Assembly (NCBI GenBank): GCA_964600235.1
Contig: CAZRIV010000013.1
Span: 1-64,000 of the forward strand
Origin: MWEI01 sp964600235
Lineage (GTDB): Bacteria > Desulfobacterota > Desulfomonilia > UBA1062
Length of the DNA stretch: 64,000 bases
Reading direction: 5' to 3'
Below are positions 16,074 through 24,114 of this stretch, one piece after another (the stretch's first letter is position 1; the number at the start of each line of letters is the position of its first letter). The notes under the pieces were generated by a model. That model searched no databases and was not told where the DNA came from. It saw nothing but the letters and a program-made list of their open reading frames with translations. The translations under genes and the position numbers were made by a program.

Positions 16074-17159
16074 ATGACTACAGCAGACGAAGCATACTAC
16101 CGGCTGGCAAAGGTCCTGGACACGCTGCCCAACGGGTTCCCCCGGACGGAGGGCGGCGTGGAGATCAACGTCTTGAAGAAGATCTTCACCCCGGAGGAGG
16201 CTGACCTCTTCTGCGACCTGCGGCTCACCTTCGAGACCGCCGGGCAGATCGCCCAGCGCACGGGCCGCCCGGACGAGGGTCTCACGGGAAGGCTCATCGA
16301 GATGGGCCGGAAGGGCCAGATCTGGGCGCTCCCGTTCGGAGGCGCCTGGTACTTCAAGATGATGCCCTGGGTGTTCGGCATCTTCGAGTTCCAGCTGGGA
16401 CGTATCGACAGGGAAATGGCGGAGCTGGCCGAAGAGTACATGCCCCATTTCGGCAGGGAGTTCTTCGCCGGCAAGCCGCAGCTCATGTACGTGCTGCCCA
16501 TCGAGGAGACCATCACGCCGTCTCAGGAGGCCCTGCCCTTTGACAAGGTCTCAGCCCTCATCGAAAAGAACCAGTCCTTCATGGTGAACGAATGCATCTG
16601 CAAGAAGGAGCACGGCCTCCTGGACAAACCGTGCGACAGACCCACGGAGGTGTGCCTCGCCATGGCCCCCGTGCCGGGTGTCTTCGACAAGTCGCCCATC
16701 GGCAGGGTGCTCACCAGGCAGGAGGCCTATGACCTGTTGAAGAAAACCGAGGAGGCCGGCCTGGTGCACATGACCAACAACTTCCAGAACGGGCAGTTCT
16801 TCATCTGCAACTGCTGCAAGTGCTGCTGCGGGCCGCTCAAGGCCATCAACGAACTGGGCCTGCCCGCGTGGGACGTGGTCAACTCGGCCTACTACGCCGC
16901 CATAGACGAGGACACGTGCATTTCCTGCGGCATCTGCGCCGAGGTGCGCTGCCAGGTGGGCGCCATCCACGAGGTCGGAGACGCCTACCGCATCACGCCC
17001 GAGAAGTGCATCGGCTGCGGGCTGTGCATAAGCACCTGCCCGGTGGAAGCCATCAGCCTGGTGCGCAAGGAGAAGCCCGCCGAGCCTCCCATAACCGAAG
17101 ACGCCTGGTTCGACGAACGCGGGAGAGCCCGGGGTGTGGACTTCTCGGCGCACAAGTAG
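16074..17159 (+). CDS. Multi-cluster ferredoxin-like protein with winged-helix-like N-terminus
   Basis: 361 residues starting behind AAAGGAGA. The N-terminal third (about 30-110) looks like a MarR-type winged helix (LTFETAGQIAQRTGRPDEGLTGRL, then a short hairpin). The middle has two Cys groups: CICKKEHG with further Cys, and an unusual cluster CNCCKCCC near 245-252. The C-terminus carries two standard ferredoxin motifs (CISCGICAEVRC and CIGCGLCISTCP), consistent with two [4Fe-4S] clusters. It probably transfers electrons in the cytoplasm; whether the N-terminal part binds DNA is open. It follows the TetR gene in what is likely an operon. Confidence 0.8.
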   Translation: MTTADEAYYRLAKVLDTLPNGFPRTEGGVEINVLKKIFTPEEADLFCDLRLTFETAGQIAQRTGRPDEGLTGRLIEMGRKGQIWALPFGGAWYFKMMPWVFGIFEFQLGRIDREMAELAEEYMPHFGREFFAGKPQLMYVLPIEETITPSQEALPFDKVSALIEKNQSFMVNECICKKEHGLLDKPCDRPTEVCLAMAPVPGVFDKSPIGRVLTRQEAYDLLKKTEEAGLVHMTNNFQNGQFFICNCCKCCCGPLKAINELGLPAWDVVNSAYYAAIDEDTCISCGICAEVRCQVGAIHEVGDAYRITPEKCIGCGLCISTCPVEAISLVRKEKPAEPPITEDAWFDERGRARGVDFSAHK

Positions 17160-17276
17160 ACGAGGCAGTCGGGCAATGGAGAGAAGGGTGCTTCCAGACA
17201 TATTGAAAAGGTCTGCTCACGTTAACCCATGCGAATGAACTTGGCACGGGATCGTATTCATTATCTTGTTCATGCA

Positions 17277-18446
17277 TTATGCACCCGGTAACTCTGCGCC
17301 ACGATTCATGATCTCAATATAGCCCGCATAGCTGAACAGACGATTACGCTTCTTGGAGGTAAGTTCCTTCACAATACCAATCTGTTCCAGGTGAGCGAGC
17401 GCCTTATTAACGGTGGCTGAGGTGATGCCGGTCTTTTCAACCAGCCAGCCCGAGGTTGCGATTGGGTGCTCCATCAAAGCCCTGTGAACCCGGAAGGTTG
17501 ACGCCGCTGCCCTGCCCAAATCGCTTATCTTGTTTCGGTCCTGATTCGACAAGTCATTGAGCTGCTGCGCTGTCTCCGCAGCCTGCGTGGCTGTGGCAAA
17601 TACCGCCTCGGCAAAGAAATCAAGCCAGGTTTCCCAGTCACCGGTCAGACGCACATTGTCGAGCCGTTCATAATAGTATTGACGATGCGTCTTGAAATAG
17701 AGGCTGAGATAGAGCATGGGCTTCTGCAGCACCTTCTGTTCACAGAGCAGAAGCGTGATCAGCAGACGTCCCAAACGGCCATTGCCGTCAAGAAATGGGT
17801 GGATCGTCTCAAACTGCACATGGGCAAGCGCAGCCTTGAGCAGTACCGGCGTCGATACCGGTTGGTCATGGAGAAAATGCTCGAGCTTGCTCATACACTC
17901 CGGCACGTCTTCAGCCGGAGGTGGAACGAAAGCCGCATTTCCCGGTCGGGTACCCCCAATCCAGTTTTGCCTCCGCCGGAACTCCCCGGGCGTCTGGTTG
18001 CTGCCTCTACCCTTGGCTAGAAGAACACCATGAATTTCCCGAAACAGCCGAGACGATATTGGCAGCCCTTCTTCCAACAGGTGCAGACCATGATGGAGAG
18101 CTGCAACATAATTGCTGACCTCTCTCACGTCATCCAAAGGGGCGCCTGGCTCTTGATCCAGCTCGAACAGGAGCAGGTCCGACAGCGACGACTGGGTACC
18201 CTCTATCATAGAGGAAAGCACTGCCTCCTTGCGGATGTACATATAGAGAAAGAGAGATGTGTCAGGGAGCAAGGTCGAGACACTGTCCAACCGCCCAAGT
18301 GCCAGCAGTGCCTGGTCGAACTTGTTGCGCAGTTCCGGTGTCCAGTCTATAGGCGGACTTGGAGGCAAGGGGGCAGGAATGAAGGCTTTGGCCTTCTCAC
18401 CCACTGTTGATATGGCCACATATCTCCCTTGGAGTTCTCGTCTCAT
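17277..18446 (-). CDS. Fic-domain protein (AMPylator type) with C-terminal HTH
   Basis: 389 residues. The Fic active site HPFLDGNGRLGR is intact near residue 210-220, so adenylyl transfer to a target hydroxyl is expected. An inhibitory motif of the S-xxx-EG type (SSMIEG, near residue 77) lies N-terminal to the Fic core, the arrangement of class II Fic proteins that hold themselves inactive. The last 80 residues form a winged helix (LVEKTGITSATVNKALAHLEQIG). No separate antitoxin is adjacent, matching self-inhibition. Two TTATTTTAGG-like boxes repeat upstream at about 18460 and 18505 (minus strand) and may be regulatory. Targets are unknown. Confidence 0.9.
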   Translation of the reverse strand: MRRELQGRYVAISTVGEKAKAFIPAPLPPSPPIDWTPELRNKFDQALLALGRLDSVSTLLPDTSLFLYMYIRKEAVLSSMIEGTQSSLSDLLLFELDQEPGAPLDDVREVSNYVAALHHGLHLLEEGLPISSRLFREIHGVLLAKGRGSNQTPGEFRRRQNWIGGTRPGNAAFVPPPAEDVPECMSKLEHFLHDQPVSTPVLLKAALAHVQFETIHPFLDGNGRLGRLLITLLLCEQKVLQKPMLYLSLYFKTHRQYYYERLDNVRLTGDWETWLDFFAEAVFATATQAAETAQQLNDLSNQDRNKISDLGRAAASTFRVHRALMEHPIATSGWLVEKTGITSATVNKALAHLEQIGIVKELTSKKRNRLFSYAGYIEIMNRGAELPGA

Positions 18447-18733
18447 CTTTCCTGCCGTGAACCTAAAATAAGATGTGCTATTAATTTATCTTTTGGCTCT
18501 ATCCTAAAATAATGCACTGGAAAGAAAAAATCAAGCTGGGTTCTCGATCCCCCTTTATCATGTCACCAAGCAATTCTTCCGAGGATTATATTGATTAGAC
18601 ATGTGAACGAATATTATTTCAGGTTCTTACTGTACCAACCTCTTATTGCAGACAACAGAAATAATACACCTGGTCAACACGTGGCCGTGAACCCTCAAGT
18701 CGTGGGCGTTGCCCGAGTCCGTACGTCTTCCTG

Positions 18734-20044
18734 TCAGCTATCCTCTCCCCTCGACACCTTGCCGAGCAGCCTCTGGAGACGGTGCTCCAGGGCTGCCTGG
18801 TCCTCATGGCTCAATAATGCCCCGCCCTCGAGCACGGCGCGCACGATGTCCAGGGCACGCCCGGCATCGTGGGAACGGTGCTCGTGGTACTTGGCCAGCT
18901 CGACGGCGGCGAACAGGTCTGCGGCGTCCGCTGTGAGCATCTCCTGCCAGATGGAGGCAGCATCCGCCCACGCCCCTGACCTCTTGCGGATGAGGGAAAG
19001 GGTCCTTTTGGCCCCGGCGGCGACTTCCGGCATTTCGGAGCTCGTCAGCAGGTCCAGCATGCGGCCGGCGGCCTCAAGGGAGCCGCGGTCGAGATGCAGC
19101 CTGGCCGCGCACAGGAGGTCCCCGTGGTGGTGCGACTCTCCACAGCCGGGGGGGCCTTTCATCAGGTCGGTCAGGTGCTTCAGGAGGGAGGCCATGGAAA
19201 CGATGTCCAGCCGGTTGTGCCGGAACACGTCTTCCATGAGCCTTCCGTCGCGGGTCCTGAGCCAGTCGAAGTAGCGCTGGGGTATCTCGTGGCCCGGCAC
19301 GTCGTCAGTGCGCCTCACACCCAGAATGGACGCCTCCAGGGTCACGAGCCGGGCGTTTTCCAGCCGGTGCGCGAAGACCCTCCTGCTCGGGTGGAGCAGG
19401 TCGATGTGCGGCATGCCCGAGAGCGTGTCCCGGGATCGGTTCAGGATGAAGCGCGAGGCAAGGAGGTTGAGGTCGTAGGCCCTGCCGTTGAAGGTGACCA
19501 GGAACTTCTTGCCGGACGCAGCCCCGGTGAGGAAGGCCAGCATGGCCCTCTCCTCGGAGAAGTCCCGGGCGAAGAGCTGGCAGGTGACGAACGAGTCCCC
19601 CTCGAACCAGCCGAGCCCGACGAGGAAGGGGAAGGTCCCGGTGCCGCCGGCGAGCCCGGTGGTCTCGGTGTCGAGGAACAGGCCGTCTGCGATGGTAAAA
19701 CCGCGGATGGCCTCGGAACCTGCCAGGAACGCCGCCGTGTCCATGCATGCGCCAGCAAGCTCACCGATGCGCGTATGCCCGTGGGTGTCCGTACCGGTAA
19801 GGACGCTGCGCGAGAAGAAGAACCTCCCCCCGGCGGCCTCCACCTCCTCTCCCGTCACCACGCGCTCCAGGGGGACCGCACCCGTTGCCGGACGGGGCGC
19901 ACTCTGGGGAGCCAGGCGCCCCCGGCGGTTCATCACCTCGTCGATCTTTCTGCGAAGCTCGCTGAGACGCTCCTGCTTCGGGTCGGCCTGGACGGGCTTT
20001 CTGTCTTCGCCGGTGAGGCGGCCGAGCCGGTCCCGGATGCTCAT
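18734..20044 (-). CDS. mrfB: MrfB/YprB-type DEDD exonuclease
   Basis: 436 residues from the ATG that overlaps the helicase stop by 4 nt (ATGA). The RNase H-like exonuclease fold starts near residue 115 with FLDTETTGL, which supplies the DxE metal ligands. Later acidic motifs (FNGRAYDLNLL and HNRLDIVSMASLL) complete a DEDD set. A C-terminal region of about 110 residues is helical and repeat-like (TPR-like). In Bacillus subtilis the YprA/YprB pair (MrfA helicase, MrfB exonuclease) repairs mitomycin C damage independently of UvrABC. The adjacency and overlap here support the same pairing. Confidence 0.86.
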   Translation of the reverse strand: MSIRDRLGRLTGEDRKPVQADPKQERLSELRRKIDEVMNRRGRLAPQSAPRPATGAVPLERVVTGEEVEAAGGRFFFSRSVLTGTDTHGHTRIGELAGACMDTAAFLAGSEAIRGFTIADGLFLDTETTGLAGGTGTFPFLVGLGWFEGDSFVTCQLFARDFSEERAMLAFLTGAASGKKFLVTFNGRAYDLNLLASRFILNRSRDTLSGMPHIDLLHPSRRVFAHRLENARLVTLEASILGVRRTDDVPGHEIPQRYFDWLRTRDGRLMEDVFRHNRLDIVSMASLLKHLTDLMKGPPGCGESHHHGDLLCAARLHLDRGSLEAAGRMLDLLTSSEMPEVAAGAKRTLSLIRKRSGAWADAASIWQEMLTADAADLFAAVELAKYHEHRSHDAGRALDIVRAVLEGGALLSHEDQAALEHRLQRLLGKVSRGEDS

Positions 20045-22401
20045 GACCTGTTCATCAGGCCTAAGATGGCCAGCGCCGCCGACTTGGCCGACGGCCCCAC
20101 CTCCAGGACCGGCCCCACGCACATGGGGCACCCGTGGTCGCACGGGCAGGCCCCGATGATGGAGCGCGCCGCGCTCATGAGCTCGTCGTGCCGCTCGAAC
20201 AGGTTCTCCGAGAGCCCGATGCCGCCCGGATAGGCATCGAAGATGAACACGGTGGGGTCGTAGGCGTTCTCCATGACGGTTGCGGCCTGGGGAGGACTCG
20301 ACGTGATGAAGCGCCTGTCCTTGCCGTAGCGCACGAACCACTCGCCGCTCTTGTCGCCTATGCAGCGGTCCATGTCGCGGATGTCCGACATGACCAGCAT
20401 GGCCGAGATGTGGTGCAGGCAGTAGGCCAGGCCCGTGAGCCCGTCGATGATCTCCTCTCGCGTCAGCTGCAGGAAGTCCAGCAGGTCCCAGGGGATGGTG
20501 AACCAGTAGCTGGTGGTGTGCATGTCCTTCTCCGGCAGGGTAACGTCACCGTAGCCCACGTTCTCGGAGGTGTAGAACTTGATCTTCTTGTAGCCCACCA
20601 CCTTGCGCGCCACCTGCACCTCGCCGTGCTCCACGATGATGCTGCCGTTCATCTTCTTGGCGAAGTCGTCGATGACGCGCACGTTGGTGTACGTCATGGC
20701 GTCGGTGTAGTAGTCCACGTCCACCTTGCGCACATAGGCCTTGTTGCGCTCCAGGTCGAGCTTGTCCACGTGGTACTGCTGGGACTCCACCATGTAGATG
20801 GCGCCGTCGTGGACCGTGGTGAAGGCGCTGTCCCAGTCCACCTCGGCGATGACCCTGTGGCTGGCGGTGTCGGTGGTGTCCACCACCACCACGTTCTCGG
20901 GATTGATGGTGCGCAAACTCACCTCGTCGGCAGGGTAGCTCTCGGCGGCCCAGTGCCAGCGCTGGTCCACCCGGTGGAGCACCCCCTTTTCCTCCAGGTA
21001 GGCCAGCAGTTCCATGAGGTCTTCCTTGCCGAAGCGCTCGCCCTCCTCGAAAGGCAGCTCGAAGGCCGCGCTCTTGATGTGGTGGAGCAGGATCAGGAGG
21101 TTGTCCGGGTTCACCCGGCAGTGCTCGGGCGTTCTGGCAAAGAAGTAGTCCGGGTTCTCCACGATGAACTGGTCCATGGGGTTGCTCCTGGCAATGAGGA
21201 TGGCCAGGCTGTGGCCCGCCCTGCGACCCGCCCTGCCCGCCTGCTGCCAGGTGCTGGCGATGGAACCGGGATAGCCCGCCATGATGCAGGCCTCCAGGTC
21301 GCCGATGTCGATGCCCAGCTCCAGCGCGTTCGTGCTCACCACACCCATGACGCTGCGCTCTCTAAGGCCCTTCTCGATGTCGCGCCTGAGGTGCGGCAGG
21401 TAGCCTCCCCGGTAGCCGGTGACAAAGTGGTCGTCAGTTGGGATCTTGCCCCGGAAGGTGTCCTTGAGGTACTTGGTGAGCACCTCCACGTTGAGCCTGC
21501 TGGTGGTGAAGACGATGGTCTGTATACGATTGCCGATGAGATCGCCCGCCATCTTGCGGGCAGGGGTGAGCGCCGACTGGCGGATGCCCAGCTCGCGGTT
21601 GACGATGGGCGGGTTGAACAGGATGAAGGTCTTCTCGGCCTTCGGAGCCCCGCTCTCGTCGATGAGGGCCACCTCCTTCTCCAGCAGGTTCTCGGCGTGC
21701 TCCTTCGGGTTTGCCACCGTGGCCGAGCAGCAGATGAACACCGGGTCGGCCCCGTAGAACCGGCACACCCTCTTGAGCCTCCTGAACACGTTGGTGAGGT
21801 GGCTGCCGAACACCCCGCGGTAGACGTGCAGCTCGTCCACCACCACGTACTTCAGGTTGGCAAAGAGCTTCTGCCACTTGGTGTGGTGAGGCAGGATGCC
21901 CGTGTGGAGCATGTCCGGGTTGCTCACCACCACGTGCCCCTGTTTGCGGATGGCCTGGCGCGCATCGTCGGGCGTGTCGCCGTCATAGGTGAAGGTTCTG
22001 ATGTCGGCCTCGAGCTCGCCGATGAGGGCGTGAACCTCGTTCATCTGGTCGTTGGCCAGGGCCTTGGTGGGGAAGAGATAGAGTGCGCGCGTCTCGGGCT
22101 CCTCCAGGATCTTCTGGAGCACGGGCAGGTTGTAGCACAGCGTCTTGCCGCTGGCCGTGGGCGTCACCAGCACCACGTCCCTGCCCTGCCGCACGAGGTC
22201 GATTGCCTTGGCCTGATGGCTGTAGAGCTGCTTCATGCCACGCTTTACGAGCACGTCCTTGAGCCTCGGGTTCACCCAGGAAGGGTACGGCGCATAGCTG
22301 CCCGCAGACGCCGGGATGTGCGTGATGGAGGTGGCGTTCTCCCGGAACCGCCTGTCGCCCTGGGCGCGGGCCAGCCATTCTGCAAGGGTCAGTGTCGCCA
22401 T
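20041..22401 (-). CDS. mrfA: MrfA/YprA-type DEAD/DEAH helicase with DUF1998 metal-binding domain
   Basis: 786 residues. Superfamily 2 motifs are complete: TPTASGKT (80-87), DELH (189-192), SATVANP, a C-terminal helicase domain with STNALELGIDIG, and QQAGRAGRRAG. The C-terminal DUF1998 region ends with four close cysteines (CPCDHGCPMC, about residue 750-760), the zinc site known from MrfA. It is likely a 3'-5' DNA helicase that feeds MrfB during repair of crosslinked or alkylated DNA. It is the first gene of the pair. Its promoter and first codons are duplicated 1.4 kb upstream. Confidence 0.9.
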   Translation of the reverse strand: MATLTLAEWLARAQGDRRFRENATSITHIPASAGSYAPYPSWVNPRLKDVLVKRGMKQLYSHQAKAIDLVRQGRDVVLVTPTASGKTLCYNLPVLQKILEEPETRALYLFPTKALANDQMNEVHALIGELEADIRTFTYDGDTPDDARQAIRKQGHVVVSNPDMLHTGILPHHTKWQKLFANLKYVVVDELHVYRGVFGSHLTNVFRRLKRVCRFYGADPVFICCSATVANPKEHAENLLEKEVALIDESGAPKAEKTFILFNPPIVNRELGIRQSALTPARKMAGDLIGNRIQTIVFTTSRLNVEVLTKYLKDTFRGKIPTDDHFVTGYRGGYLPHLRRDIEKGLRERSVMGVVSTNALELGIDIGDLEACIMAGYPGSIASTWQQAGRAGRRAGHSLAILIARSNPMDQFIVENPDYFFARTPEHCRVNPDNLLILLHHIKSAAFELPFEEGERFGKEDLMELLAYLEEKGVLHRVDQRWHWAAESYPADEVSLRTINPENVVVVDTTDTASHRVIAEVDWDSAFTTVHDGAIYMVESQQYHVDKLDLERNKAYVRKVDVDYYTDAMTYTNVRVIDDFAKKMNGSIIVEHGEVQVARKVVGYKKIKFYTSENVGYGDVTLPEKDMHTTSYWFTIPWDLLDFLQLTREEIIDGLTGLAYCLHHISAMLVMSDIRDMDRCIGDKSGEWFVRYGKDRRFITSSPPQAATVMENAYDPTVFIFDAYPGGIGLSENLFERHDELMSAARSIIGACPCDHGCPMCVGPVLEVGPSAKSAALAILGLMNRS

Positions 22402-22496
22402 GCGCTACGCCTTGATACTGTATATTGGGCTGAGTTGCATACCTGACTATAGGAATGGGGGTAAGGTGCTGTCAACTCGGAATTCTTTGGGGACAT
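22378..22496 (-). repeat. mrfA promoter segment, copy A of a direct duplication
   Basis: Contains the first eight codons of mrfA and its upstream region. A minus-strand promoter is visible: TTGACA (22470-22475), an 18-bp spacer and TATAGT (22446-22451). A diverged copy of the whole segment lies at 23814-23926. Confidence 0.75.
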
Positions 22497-22783
22497 TCTG
22501 GCATGCTGATTCAAAATAGCTACGGTGATAGTCACAACCCCTTCATGGGAGGCGGCATGCCGCTCATCGAAATCAAACCGTGTCGGGTGCGAGATGCTCG
22601 GTTTTGACATCAGTCCAATGTCCGCACGGATCGTGCATGAAGACATCGACCACCTGAACCTGAATGCCTACGATAAGGCCATACGCGCATTGATCGCCCA
22701 CCCGGACAACGAGATAGGGGTGCTCAATCGTACCGACTTCCCCACCAATGGAGACAAAGAGGACAATTTAAACATCCCCGTCC
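22497..22783. other. Spacer between the mrfA promoter and the HTH antitoxin gene
   Basis: A plus-strand frame of 71 codons from ATG 22594 to 22806 runs through here, with a hydrophilic product containing RIVHEDIDHLNLNAYDKAI. It has no good ribosome-binding site, no family I recognise, and its end overlaps the antitoxin gene. It could be a gene remnant; I do not call it. Confidence 0.35.
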
Positions 22784-23068
22784 CTATGCCGCACGGTTCA
22801 GGGTGATTCGCATGCCAGCCCTGGTTGCTAGGGCAATGAGCATCTCCAGGCTGAACTTCTCCCACTTGCCCCGGACAAGGTCCGACACCCGAGACTGGCT
22901 GACGCCGAGCATCTGGGCTGCCTGAGCCTGTGTGAGCTTCTTTGCATCAATGAATGTGCGCAGGTCGGCCATCAGATCGGCGCGCATCTTCAATATCGCC
23001 GCTTCTTCTTGGTGAAATCCGAGATCGGTGAAAACATTTCCCGAAGATTTCGTTGAGGTCTTCTTCAT
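22784..23068 (-). CDS. XRE-family HTH antitoxin (HigA-like)
   Basis: 94 residues. The C-terminal two thirds form a Cro/C1-type helix-turn-helix (KLTQAQAAQMLGVSQSRVSDLVRGK), followed by a strand and helix of the kind found in antitoxins that partner gp49/HigB-type toxins. The gene sits 3 nt after the toxin gene, so they form one toxin-first operon, the order typical of higBA. It is expected to bind the toxin and repress the shared promoter. Confidence 0.85.
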   Translation of the reverse strand: MKKTSTKSSGNVFTDLGFHQEEAAILKMRADLMADLRTFIDAKKLTQAQAAQMLGVSQSRVSDLVRGKWEKFSLEMLIALATRAGMRITLNRAA

Positions 23069-23071
23069 ACA

Positions 23072-23386
23072 CTATACTCCTATCTGTTTATATCTCGTGC
23101 GGGCCAGCTCAGTATCCTTCAGGTTTGTCTTTCTACCTTTCTTGTGAAACGAGTGCAGTACATAAACTGTATCTGCACGATTCGCCACATAGATAATCCG
23201 CCATTCTCCAAGTACATGTATGCGAATTTCCTTCACCCCTTTGCCGATTACCTGCATGGGTTTCCAGTCACTGGGCTCGAGTCCACATTGCACGGCATAC
23301 AGCTCAAAACCGGCAGCCTTGCGCACTTCCATGGGAAAATCACGGAGGTCATCAAGACTCGATCCCATGAATTCCAGAGGCTTCAT
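23072..23386 (-). CDS. RelE/HigB-superfamily (gp49-like) toxin
   Basis: 104 residues with the pattern GSSLDDLRDFP at the N-terminus, GKGVKEIRIHVLGEWRIIYVA in the middle and VLHSFHKKGRKT near the end. This is the phage gp49-like branch of RelE/HigB toxins, which cleave mRNA on the ribosome. Arg and Lys residues in the C-terminal half are consistent with the active site. The gene precedes its HTH antitoxin by 3 nt. The best -10 box is only 6 nt before the ATG, so the transcript may be leaderless. Confidence 0.85.
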   Translation of the reverse strand: MKPLEFMGSSLDDLRDFPMEVRKAAGFELYAVQCGLEPSDWKPMQVIGKGVKEIRIHVLGEWRIIYVANRADTVYVLHSFHKKGRKTNLKDTELARTRYKQIGV

Positions 23387-23392
23387 GACAGC

Positions 23393-23420
23393 ATTATATA
23401 AGTTTTTATATATCTCGCAA
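23393..23420 (-). promoter_or_regulatory. Probable higBA-like promoter
   Basis: On the minus strand TTGCGA (23415-23420), a 16-bp spacer and TATAAT (23393-23398). The toxin ATG begins at 23386, about where transcription would start. Confidence 0.55.
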
Positions 23421-23429
23421 CATTATTTT

Positions 23430-23797
23430 TCAGTCTTGAATCGATGAGGGGAAGGGAACAGAGCTGTTCCGCGGCACAATAACCTTGATGCTGTTGATCA
23501 GATCGGAGAGATTCACGCCCTTGTCGCTCCGGTCGACCACAAAGTATGCCTGGGGATTGTTGCCATGGGACAGCGTATATGCGGTGCATACCCTTCCCGG
23601 CCCATATTTTTTATACGTATCCCCGATGGATTCCGCTGAGCGTTTCTGTGAATCGAGACACAGGGCATCCACCAGGATTCCATCGGCCAGCCACGACCTT
23701 TCATATGCCCTGATCAGGGAAACATGGCCGCAGATCACTCCATTTCTCCCATATTTCAGGTTCGCAAAAATATCAGGACACTGATGGTACGGTTATT
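23430..23797 (-). pseudogene. Remnant of a PilZ/GNAT-like protein gene, internal deletion
   Basis: A minus-strand frame homologous to the C-terminal half of the intact 701-residue PilZ protein at 35745-37850. Matching blocks are CPDIFANL.Y.RNGVI.GHVSLI.AYERSWL, then DGILVDALCLD, KKYG.GRVC..YTL and GVNLSD.INSIKVIVPR.SSVP. About 111 codons between SWL and DGILV are missing in frame, both ends are cut, and the last residues are unrelated. The codon use is still coherent, so decay is recent or the fragment arose by recombination. It sits within the segment bounded by the duplicated mrfA promoter. Confidence 0.85.
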
Positions 23798-23813
23798 CAT
23801 GGGTTTACTTGTT

Positions 23814-23926
23814 TTCTGCAAGGGTCCATGTCGCCAGGTGCCAAGCCTTATGAATATTTTTTGGGCTGCGTTGCATACCTGACTATAGGAATGGGGATGA
23901 TACCGTGTCAACTCCGATTTGTGGAA
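23814..23926 (-). repeat. Diverged duplicate of the mrfA promoter and 5' codons, copy B
   Basis: Aligns with 22378-22496 over about 110 bp, including codons 2-8 of mrfA with the ATG destroyed. It keeps a full promoter, TTGACA (23906-23911), an 18-bp spacer and TATAGT (23882-23887), pointing left into the pseudogene and the higBA-like pair. The core word GTTGCATACCTGACTATAGG is identical in both copies. Confidence 0.78.
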
Positions 23927-24114
23927 CTTCATTTCTTACAAAGGTCAAAACATTTCTCCTTGAACAACCAATTTCCTACAGCCAAATTGCATAACCTTCT
24001 GACTTTATGAGAAACACGACCTTGCTCGTTTTTTGCATGCAATAATTGTTTTATAGCTTAATTGGTATGTTTTTATCCTCCTATTGCTGAACGCCTTTTG
24101 AGGAGGTTTTTGTG

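Noticed and set aside
18734..20341. 535-codon reading of MrfB beginning inside mrfA
   Set aside because: The extra residues are an out-of-frame reading of the helicase; ATG at 20044 overlaps the mrfA stop as in coupled genes.
20134..22446. 770-codon plus-strand open frame opposite mrfA
   Set aside because: Composition is dominated by Val, His, Leu, Asp and Gly, as expected from the antisense of a GC-rich helicase gene. No domain, and mrfA on the other strand has complete helicase motifs.
22594..22806. 71-codon plus-strand frame before the HigA-like gene
   Set aside because: No ribosome-binding site, no family, and it overlaps the antitoxin gene on the other strand.
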